A DNA stretch of 64,000 nucleotides from Nonlabens tegetincola (lineage in GTDB: Bacteria > Bacteroidota > Bacteroidia > Flavobacteriales > Flavobacteriaceae): NCBI RefSeq assembly GCF_002954355.1, contig NZ_MQVV01000010.1:1-64000 (forward strand). Reading direction: 5' to 3'. The position numbers and the translations under genes are program-made. The notes beneath the pieces were generated by a model that made no database searches, was not told the origin of the DNA, and saw nothing but the letters and a program-made list of their open reading frames with translations. Below, one piece after another: positions 54,898 to 60,858 of this stretch. The first letter of the stretch is position 1. Each line of letters starts with the position of its first letter.

Positions 54898-55557
54898 CTA
54901 CACGGTTACCGCCTTATTCAAATAGTCTCTAAAGGGCATCATCTCTTTATAAATATGCACACAATGATCCATAAAATCGGCTTGCATAACTTCCTTTTGG
55001 GTAAGAGAATGCGATACAGCATGTGTTTTTTTACGCAATAAATCAATATGTTCATGATCTTGTGAAAATCCTTTAGGCGCCGTTTTCAAACTTTCGCCGT
55101 CATCGATAAGGTCAAAGGTGTCTTTAAAAGACTTCTTATTAAGCACCTTCTTGAATTCATCGCCGTTATAATCAATAGCATCCCTTATAGAGTCTAGCAA
55201 TTCCTTTTTAGGTTTCCAATAACCACCAGCCAGAAAAGACTCATTTACACCTATATGGATATAAAAATCACCCTGCTTACCGCTAGCGTTTAAATCTAAT
55301 CCTGCCCCAAAATGATCTTTATATATAGGCTTGTTAGGATGATATAACAGGTTGTTATTAATTCGATTAAGCGCCTTGCGTCCATCGGTTGAAATATAAT
55401 TATCATCAACTTGCATTAGTTTTTGATCCAGCTCATTCAACCAGACTATGTAATCGTCCCGTACCTCATGGTAGCGTTTCCTATTTTGATCCATCCATTC
55501 TTTATTATTGTTTTTTTGCAATTCACGCAAAAATTCAAACATTTTTCTAAAATTCAT
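54898..55557 (-). CDS. DUF2461-family protein
   Basis: A 219-residue soluble protein of the DUF2461 (TIGR02453) family. Visible family patterns are FEFLRELQKNNNKEWMDQNRKRY at the start, RINNNLLYHPNKPIYKDHFGAG and FYIHIG. Function unknown. Its 5' gap holds an interspersed palindrome; the small lipoprotein gene diverges on the other side. Confidence 0.88.
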   Translation of the reverse strand: MNFRKMFEFLRELQKNNNKEWMDQNRKRYHEVRDDYIVWLNELDQKLMQVDDNYISTDGRKALNRINNNLLYHPNKPIYKDHFGAGLDLNASGKQGDFYIHIGVNESFLAGGYWKPKKELLDSIRDAIDYNGDEFKKVLNKKSFKDTFDLIDDGESLKTAPKGFSQDHEHIDLLRKKTHAVSHSLTQKEVMQADFMDHCVHIYKEMMPFRDYLNKAVTV

Positions 55558-55586
55558 ATTTTAAACAATTTGTGTTAAAATAGTTT

Positions 55587-55602
55587 CGCTTTCGCGAAAG
55601 CG
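55587..55602. repeat. Interspersed palindrome, 16-base form, intergenic
   Basis: Between the divergent DUF2461 and small-lipoprotein genes. Confidence 0.95.
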
Positions 55603-55694
55603 TAAACAATTTAACAGTTTTTATAAGTACTTAATATAATTATAAGACTAACTGCTAGGTGAGCTACATATCTTTGATCAAAACAAACACCGAC

Positions 55695-55901
55695 ATGAAA
55701 AAAATAGTTTTATTACTTGCGATTGCTTGTACAACATTAGTCATTTCTTGTAGAGAAACTGAAACTAAAACAGTAATCAAAGAAGTTGAAAAGGAAGCTG
55801 AAGAAACTGAAGGAGCTCTTGAACGTGCTGCTAAAAAAGTAGATAAAGAAGTTAATGAAGAGATTGATGAGCAAATAGAAAAAATAGGCGACGATAATTA
55901 A
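55695..55901 (+). CDS. Small coiled-coil lipoprotein (68 aa)
   Basis: 68 residues from ATG 55695. A lipoprotein signal peptide ends at the lipobox VISC (Cys19). The mature peptide is highly charged and coiled-coil-like, with alternating Lys and Glu. It is followed 9 bases later by a second small lipoprotein, so they form a two-gene unit ending in a strong terminator. Likely outer-membrane or periplasmic anchor; function unknown. Confidence 0.82.
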   Translation: MKKIVLLLAIACTTLVISCRETETKTVIKEVEKEAEETEGALERAAKKVDKEVNEEIDEQIEKIGDDN

Positions 55902-55910
55902 AAAATTGCT

Positions 55911-56084
55911 ATGAAAAAGATATTATTAGGTCTATTATTCTTGTTCACCTTAAGTTTAACCAGTTGTCGTGACGAACGACCTGGAATGGACAAAGTTGAA
56001 GTACAAGGACTAGGTGAAGACGCTAACGACAGCGATGCTCAAGAAAGTTTTGATACTAATCCTACACCAGCAGATAAGGATTAA
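55911..56084 (+). CDS. Very small lipoprotein (57 aa)
   Basis: 57 residues (ATG at 55911, stop at 56082-56084). Signal peptide with lipobox LTSC (Cys19), then an acidic low-complexity tail (EDANDSDAQESFDTNPTPADKD). No recognised domain. It is 9 bases after another small lipoprotein gene and just before a terminator, so it is the second gene of that unit. Confidence 0.75.
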   Translation: MKKILLGLLFLFTLSLTSCRDERPGMDKVEVQGLGEDANDSDAQESFDTNPTPADKD

Positions 56085-56102
56085 AATCAAGATTAATCTT
56101 AT

Positions 56103-56130
56103 AAAAAAGGCACTTTTAAGTGCCTTTTTT
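56103..56130 (+). terminator. Rho-independent terminator
   Basis: A stem AAAAAAGGCACTT / AAGTGCCTTTTTT with a 2-base loop and T-run. It ends the two-lipoprotein unit. Confidence 0.9.
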
Positions 56131-56293
56131 TATGCTTTGGATTTAAAGTCTTGCTAAATTCAACCCATAAGTTCAACACATTTGTTTATTTATCTGTTCG
56201 ATAGGCTTATTATAATTAAACTTATTTAATGCACTTTTCATTTCAATTTAGATTGATGTTGTAAGAATAGTAAAAACATTTAACCTATATTAA

Positions 56294-56548
56294 TCATGAA
56301 CAACACTGCTCAGTAATACTGGAAAATGATATTGGTTCTACGTCTACTAACATCCAAGCACCTTCGCTTTGTTCATAAAAACCGATCATGCCATTTTCAC
56401 CAATGAAAGAACCACTACAACAGCCTGTTTCATCTTCTACACTATACTTTATCAAACCTGTCTCAAAATTCCCACAATCACAGTTTTTTCCAAAAGAAAA
56501 GTTTAGAAAAAACATAGATATAATTAATACATAGATTTTTAGCTTCAT
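56294..56548 (-). CDS. Cysteine-rich small exported protein A (84 aa)
   Basis: 84 residues, signal peptide about 1-20 (SFG at the cut). Six cysteines, at 23, 25, 43, 44, 82 and 83, follow C-x-C-x17-CC-x37-CC. It is a paralogue of the gene at 57105-57377, sharing C-x-C-G-x-F-E-x-G, G-C-C-S/T-G, E-G-A/E-x-W and a terminal CC. Last gene of a three-gene minus-strand unit (6 bases after the lipoprotein). I do not recognise the family. The Cys pattern may form disulfides in the periplasm or bind metal. Confidence 0.75.
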   Translation of the reverse strand: MKLKIYVLIISMFFLNFSFGKNCDCGNFETGLIKYSVEDETGCCSGSFIGENGMIGFYEQSEGAWMLVDVEPISFSSITEQCCS

Positions 56549-56554
56549 AACAAA

Positions 56555-57093
56555 TTAATTTAAGAATTGCAGTTTATTAAGCTGTCCTAATTTCTGTTTT
56601 TGAAGTTCTTGATTATTCCAAGAAGCATTCTCTAAATACATTTTGTTTTTATTATAAAAATCATCCAATAATTTTTTCCTTTTTGGGTCTGATAATTTAT
56701 AATTTTTGTTTACCAATGAATAAAAAGTAGCCATTGAGGGGATATTAGAATTCATCCTTGACATGTCATTTATTAAAACATTGACTTGCTCTTCATTTAA
56801 TTGAGAAGTCCTACTATAAAAATTAGTGTGCCACATAGCTAATAAATTGTTATAATACAATTCCGATCGATGTTCATTTTTTTCAGCTTTGTAAACATCA
56901 AACAAATCATCAATTGACAACTTATTAAATTTATCCGAATTCCAGCTGACAGAAGATTTTGGAACTGCATATTTTTCTACTTCTGATGGAATGGTCCCTT
57001 TTTCTGAATCATCTTTAATCTGTTCAGAATTGTTAGTACACGCCATAAGTATTATAGCTAGTAAAACAAAATAGAATAATTTATTTTTTTCAT
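56555..57093 (-). pseudogene. Lipoprotein between the two Cys-rich genes, with frameshifted start
   Basis: A frame of about 179 codons, open through a lipoprotein signal ending at the lipobox LMAC, then a helical, Asn/Lys-rich body with no recognised domain. The natural ATG at 57091-57093 is out of frame by one base: the A run (T7 at 57084-57090 on the plus strand) holds seven where eight would give MKKNKLFYFVLLAIILMAC in frame. So either one base is missing from the assembly or the gene is off in this isolate (a slip-prone run at the start suggests possible phase variation). As given, translation would need another start, such as the in-frame ATG inside the signal. Confidence 0.65.
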
Positions 57094-57104
57094 AATATAA
57101 AAAT

Positions 57105-57377
57105 TTAAACGTTTTGACCTGAACAACAAGATTCTTGTGCGGCTGCCGGTGAAATAAATTCCCTACCAATCCAATGCCATGCTTCACCCTCATTTACATA
57201 AGTATCGTAATAAGCGTATTCACCGACCACAGTCCCAGTACAGCAACCTCTACCATTATTCAAAATTTGGTAATGTGTAATACCTCCTTCAAAATCCCCA
57301 CATCCACAATAATTGTAATCAGATGTTGAAAAATTTGAAAAAGTCATTAATAATCCAATAAGATAAAATGTTTTCAT
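57105..57377 (-). CDS. Cysteine-rich small exported protein B (90 aa)
   Basis: 90 residues with a signal-peptide-like N-terminus (about 1-19). Cysteines are at 24, 26, 45, 46, 84 and 85, the same C-x-C-x18-CC-x37-CC layout as its paralogue at 56294-56548. First gene of the unit B, lipoprotein, A (11 and 6 base gaps). Family unknown to me. Rich in Gly, Tyr and Trp. It could be a small secreted structural or metal-binding protein; function unknown. Confidence 0.78.
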   Translation of the reverse strand: MKTFYLIGLLMTFSNFSTSDYNYCGCGDFEGGITHYQILNNGRGCCTGTVVGEYAYYDTYVNEGEAWHWIGREFISPAAAQESCCSGQNV

Positions 57378-57466
57378 AACTCATTAATTTCCATAAAGTT
57401 AAATAAAAAAAAATTGCATTGTTTAACTTATTAACAAAATATTGATACTATTGTTAATATTAAAAA

Positions 57467-58237
57467 TTAATTATAGCTCTTTATTTTTTTAATTTCTTCT
57501 CTTAAACTTTCTAAACCTTCTTGTAAGCTAATCATAGCTTCTTGACCTTCTCGTACCTCTAGGTCAAAACTTAGTTTTGAATTCACTTCCCATAGTTCTG
57601 TAATTTCTTCTACGGGTTGTTCAATAACTGGATATTCTCTATTTAATGAAATCAAGTATACCTCGCGACTAGATTCGGTTTTACGTAGTTTTTTAACTAG
57701 AACACTATCAGGTGTTACTACAACATGAATACGATTGTTATTTGCAGCAGCCATACTTTCTACCGCTTTACCCATTACCCATTCTTTAGGTTGTAGTACG
57801 GGTAACATACTATCTCCTTTTACTTGAAAAGCTCTATAACTACCTTCCTTATATTGAGGTAATGGTATATTAAAAGCAGGCAATTCATTATACCAATCTG
57901 TATCTTGCACATTACTGGCATAACCGGCACTAGCTTTAATAGGCACCATAATCATATTCTCGCGTTCATTTGAATCTAGAGTTACCACTTTTGGTGAAGT
58001 ACTAGCGCTTGTATCCAGCTTCTTATTATAACTTGTACCATACAGCCACATAGGGTTTACTTGAAATTGCTTTAATAGTTCAACTACTACGCTTCCTGTA
58101 ATCTTCTTTTTGCCGCGTTCAATATCTGCGGTTGATGATCCAGCTCCTAGCAATTGAGCAAATTCAGATTGGGTTTTACCCAACTCTTCTCTAATTATTT
58201 TAAAGCGTTTAGCCTCTATTGGAATGTCTTGTGCCAT
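57467..58237 (-). CDS. LexA-like HTH-S24 peptidase repressor
   Basis: 256 residues from the ATG at 58237 (MAQDIPIEAKRFK), preferred over 58252 because a promoter box overlaps the longer frame. An XRE-type helix-turn-helix (about 13-60), then an S24/LexA-type self-cleaving domain with catalytic Ser143 (KGDSMLP) and Lys182 (LVKKL) and a candidate Ala-Gly cleavage site at 104-105 (SAGYA). A C-terminal helix (about 240-256) is basic. By analogy it represses damage genes until RecA-stimulated self-cleavage. It is divergent from the SRAP/Pol IV/DnaE2 cassette, and four TGGAA-N3-TTCCA sites lie between them. Confidence 0.88.
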   Translation of the reverse strand: MAQDIPIEAKRFKIIREELGKTQSEFAQLLGAGSSTADIERGKKKITGSVVVELLKQFQVNPMWLYGTSYNKKLDTSASTSPKVVTLDSNERENMIMVPIKASAGYASNVQDTDWYNELPAFNIPLPQYKEGSYRAFQVKGDSMLPVLQPKEWVMGKAVESMAAANNNRIHVVVTPDSVLVKKLRKTESSREVYLISLNREYPVIEQPVEEITELWEVNSKLSFDLEVREGQEAMISLQEGLESLREEIKKIKSYN

Positions 58238-58241
58238 AAAA

Positions 58242-58271
58242 CAAATATACATATTAATGGAATATTTCCAA
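58242..58271 (-). promoter_or_regulatory. Promoter of the S24 repressor (TTG-N19-TATATTTG)
   Basis: On the minus strand, TATATTTG at 58249-58242 with TTG at 58271-58269, 19 bases apart, fits the flavobacterial promoter. It ends 4 bases before the ATG at 58237, so the transcript may be leaderless. Operator copy 1 (58258-58270) overlaps the -33 end, so self-repression is likely. Confidence 0.65.
58258..58270. promoter_or_regulatory. Operator copy 1, TGGAATATTTCCA
   Basis: Perfect TGGAA/TTCCA inverted repeat with a 3-base centre, inside the repressor's own promoter. Likely binding site of the S24 repressor (inferred from position). Confidence 0.7.
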
Positions 58272-58280
58272 TTTTAACAC

Positions 58281-58293
58281 TGGAATATTTCCT
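58281..58293. promoter_or_regulatory. Operator copy 2, TGGAATATTTCCT
   Basis: TGGAA-N3-TTCC with one mismatch in the last base; 23 bases from copy 1 centre to centre. Confidence 0.65.
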
Positions 58294-58299
58294 ACTTAA

Positions 58300-58312
58300 T
58301 GGAATTATTCCA
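58300..58312. promoter_or_regulatory. Operator copy 3, TGGAATTATTCCA
   Basis: Perfect TGGAA-N3-TTCCA, ending next to the TATATTTG box (58313-58320) of the plus-strand promoter, a position that would block RNA polymerase. Confidence 0.7.
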
Positions 58313-58320
58313 TATATTTG
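58313..58320 (+). promoter_or_regulatory. -7 box (TATATTTG) of the SRAP-first operon
   Basis: TAnnTTTG match about 50 bases before the SRAP ATG at 58370. Operator 3 abuts its upstream side and operator 4 lies in the leader. No clear -33 TTG is present. Confidence 0.6.
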
Positions 58321-58342
58321 ACCTGTTAAACGGAATTTTTAT

Positions 58343-58355
58343 TGGAATTATTCCA
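58343..58355. promoter_or_regulatory. Operator copy 4, TGGAATTATTCCA
   Basis: Identical to copy 3, in the 5' leader between the -7 box and the SRAP start codon; it could act as a roadblock site. Confidence 0.7.
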
Positions 58356-58369
58356 AAATAAGATTTATT

Positions 58370-59197
58370 ATGTGTGGAAGAGCAACTTTACTATCGTCAC
58401 AAGCAACATTAGAAAAACGATTTAATGCAAGATTTGCTAGTAAAATACCATTAGTAGAAAATGTAAACATAAGCGCTGGTGACCTCATACCTGTAGTTAC
58501 ATCTAGTAACCCACATCACATACAAATGTTTACATTAGGATTTACTCCACACTGGGCACACAAGCAAACTTATATGCTTAATGCTCGTGCAGAAGGAAGT
58601 AACAATAAAGAAAACAACAGTCAATATGATGGAGCACTAGGTATTTTCCAGAAACCTATGTTTCGTAAAGCGATAAAAAGCCAGCGTTGCTTAGTGCTAG
58701 TCGATGGTTTTATTGAAGGACCTAAACACGAGAAACTAAATAGACCGTATTTTATTTATCCAAATCAAAATCAAGGTCCATTTGCACTAGCTGGTATTTA
58801 CGACATATGGCAACATCCTCTTACAGGTCAATTACATCACACAGTAGCGATAGTAACCACAGCTGCAAATCGTATCACAAAACGTATCGAGCATCACCGC
58901 GCTCCTTTAGTCCTTACAAAAAAACAAGAAGAGCTTTGGCTAGACACAGATCTAGATGTAAAACAATTATCATCAATTATGAAGCCTTTTGACCCTAAAG
59001 GTTTTAACGCATATCCTATTTCTCAAAAAATTAAAAATCCAAAATCTAACGGTTTAGACTTATTAAAACCAATAGGAGATAAATTATTTATGGACTTTAA
59101 TCGCAGTCCTTATGAAAAGTTGAAATACAAGGAAGAGCATTCTTATAGTATAAGAGAAGAACGCCTGGTTGAAGGAGATCAATTTGTATTGTTTTAA
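58370..59197 (+). CDS. SRAP-family protein (HMCES/YedK, abasic-site DNA-protein crosslinker)
   Basis: A 275-residue SRAP protein. It starts MCGRATLL, so after Met removal the catalytic Cys (C2) is N-terminal, as required for crosslinking to abasic sites in single-stranded DNA. Other family points are NARAEG near 74, RKAIKSQRCLVLVDGFIE near 100-117 and HHRAPLVL near 178. These proteins shield abasic lesions, and this fits the damage-inducible cassette: a LexA-like repressor lies divergent and Y-family and DnaE2 polymerases follow on the same strand. Two upstream TGGAA-N3-TTCCA sites (3 and 4) flank its promoter. Confidence 0.93.
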   Translation: MCGRATLLSSQATLEKRFNARFASKIPLVENVNISAGDLIPVVTSSNPHHIQMFTLGFTPHWAHKQTYMLNARAEGSNNKENNSQYDGALGIFQKPMFRKAIKSQRCLVLVDGFIEGPKHEKLNRPYFIYPNQNQGPFALAGIYDIWQHPLTGQLHHTVAIVTTAANRITKRIEHHRAPLVLTKKQEELWLDTDLDVKQLSSIMKPFDPKGFNAYPISQKIKNPKSNGLDLLKPIGDKLFMDFNRSPYEKLKYKEEHSYSIREERLVEGDQFVLF

Positions 59198-59208
59198 TCA
59201 CAAATACC

Positions 59209-59502
59209 GTGAATGAAATGTCAATAGAAAAAATTAAACGTGAGGTTGCATCAAGGATTGAACAACTCATGCAGCACAGGAAAAAATCACTTCTAGTAGC
59301 TCAACTTTTAAAACAAAATGTAAAAAGCTGGCCAGAAAAGGTTGCAGAGACTAATGAACTAGTTAATAAAGCTTACGAGGTCATCAACGAAGTATTGTTA
59401 CAGCATCAAATCAAATGGAATAATGACCTAGAACGCGAGGGAATAATTAGTTATTTGGAACCTACAGTACATGACATTGTCATAAAAAACATGGACGATT
59501 AA
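59209..59502 (+). CDS. Helical hypothetical protein in the damage cassette (97 aa)
   Basis: 97 residues from GTG 59209 (ATG at 59218 is an equally possible start, giving MSIEKIKREVASRI). All-helical, charged, no cysteine, no recognised domain. It lies 11 bases after the SRAP stop, so it is co-transcribed, and is followed by a terminator before the Y-family polymerase gene. Position in the cassette suggests a role in damage tolerance, but nothing in its sequence says what. Confidence 0.65.
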   Translation: MNEMSIEKIKREVASRIEQLMQHRKKSLLVAQLLKQNVKSWPEKVAETNELVNKAYEVINEVLLQHQIKWNNDLEREGIISYLEPTVHDIVIKNMDD

Positions 59503-59532
59503 AAATAAAGCTTCCTTTATAACACGAATTGC

Positions 59533-59562
59533 ACCTCACAGGATTTCCTAGTGAGGTTTTTT
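59533..59562 (+). terminator. Terminator or attenuator within the damage cassette
   Basis: A stem ACCTCAC (59533-59539) / GTGAGGT (59551-59557) with an 11-base loop followed by a T-run (59557-59562), between the 97-residue gene and the Y-family polymerase gene. It may separate two transcription units or reduce downstream expression. Confidence 0.65.
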
Positions 59563-59590
59563 AACCTCTAATTTTAAAGTAAAGACATAA

Positions 59591-60814
59591 ATGTCAGTTC
59601 AAAAAAAACACATCATGCATTTAGATCTAGATACCTTTTACGTTTCTGTTGAACGCAAAATGGATTCTAGGTTAAAAACAAAACCTATACTAGTAGGTGG
59701 CACAAGTGATCGTGGTGTAGTAGCGGCATGCAGTTATGAAACTCGTGGTTATGGGGTACACAGTGGTATGTCCATGAAGCTGGCCCGGCAACTGTGTCCA
59801 GAAGCTATCGTTATCAGGGGTAATGCTGGTGTGTATTCAAAGCATTCAGACGAAATAACAGAAATAATAAAAGAAGAGGTTCCTCTTTTTGAGAAATCTA
59901 GCATAGATGAATTTTATGCCGATTTAACAGGAATGGACAAATTCTACGGCTGTTACAAGTTTGCTACTGAGATGAGGCGTAGGATTATAAGGGAGACTGG
60001 ATTACCTATTTCATTTGGTTTGTCCATCAATAAGGTTGTTTCTAAAGTGGCTACCGGCGAGGCAAAACCTAACAATCAACTCATGATTGATTATGGTTTA
60101 GAAAAACCTTTTCTAGCGCCATTGTCCATAAAAAAGATTCCTCAAGTCGGAGATAAAACATATCAAACCCTACGTAACCTAGGAATCAAAAAAATAAAAA
60201 CCATACAAGAAATGCCTAGTGATGTTATGCAAAATGTATTAGGTAAAAATGGTTTACTCATATGGCGTAGAGCACATGGTATAGACAACACGCCTGTTAT
60301 TGCATTTAACGAACGTAAGTCTATATCAACCGAGCGCACATTTGACAAAGACACTATAGACGTAAAACGATTACATAGCATACTTACCGCTATGACAGAA
60401 AACCTTGCTTTTCAATTAAGACGTGGTGAGAAATTAACCGCTTGTGTGAGTATTAAAATACGTTACTCTGATTTTAACACCTATAGTAAACAGGTCAAAA
60501 TACCTTATTGCAGTGCAGATCATATTTTGATTCCCAAGGTGCTAGAATTATTTAAACAACTGTACAATCGTAGGTTAAGAGTGCGATTAATAGGTGTGAG
60601 ATTTTCACACCTAGTCACTGGCAACTATCAAATAAACCTATTTGATGATACAGAACAAGCACTCAATTTATACCACGCCCTAGACCACATAAGAGAAAAA
60701 TATGGTGACCGCAAAGTAATACGCGCCTCTGGAATGGGTGCCAAAACTATAGGACGTATGATGAATCCATTCAATGGCTTACCACCCGTAGTACTAGCTC
60801 ATCGCAAACAATAA
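59591..60814 (+). CDS. dinB: Y-family DNA polymerase (DinB-like)
   Basis: A 407-residue Y-family translesion polymerase. The catalytic motif HLDLDTFYVSVE places Asp12 and the steric-gate Tyr17 at the expected sites, and SSIDEFYAD (Asp106, Glu107) completes the metal site. It has the little-finger domain at about 240-350. The C-terminus ends in a basic segment; no canonical QxxL(x)F beta-clamp motif that I can be sure of, though QINLFDD near 349-355 is a candidate. In-cassette position next to DnaE2 parallels imuB or dinB companions of DnaE2 elsewhere. It follows the terminator, so may also have its own promoter. Confidence 0.9.
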   Translation: MSVQKKHIMHLDLDTFYVSVERKMDSRLKTKPILVGGTSDRGVVAACSYETRGYGVHSGMSMKLARQLCPEAIVIRGNAGVYSKHSDEITEIIKEEVPLFEKSSIDEFYADLTGMDKFYGCYKFATEMRRRIIRETGLPISFGLSINKVVSKVATGEAKPNNQLMIDYGLEKPFLAPLSIKKIPQVGDKTYQTLRNLGIKKIKTIQEMPSDVMQNVLGKNGLLIWRRAHGIDNTPVIAFNERKSISTERTFDKDTIDVKRLHSILTAMTENLAFQLRRGEKLTACVSIKIRYSDFNTYSKQVKIPYCSADHILIPKVLELFKQLYNRRLRVRLIGVRFSHLVTGNYQINLFDDTEQALNLYHALDHIREKYGDRKVIRASGMGAKTIGRMMNPFNGLPPVVLAHRKQ

Positions 60815-60858
60815 AAAAGAAAAAACACAATCATATTAGGGATTAAGCTTCAGACAAC

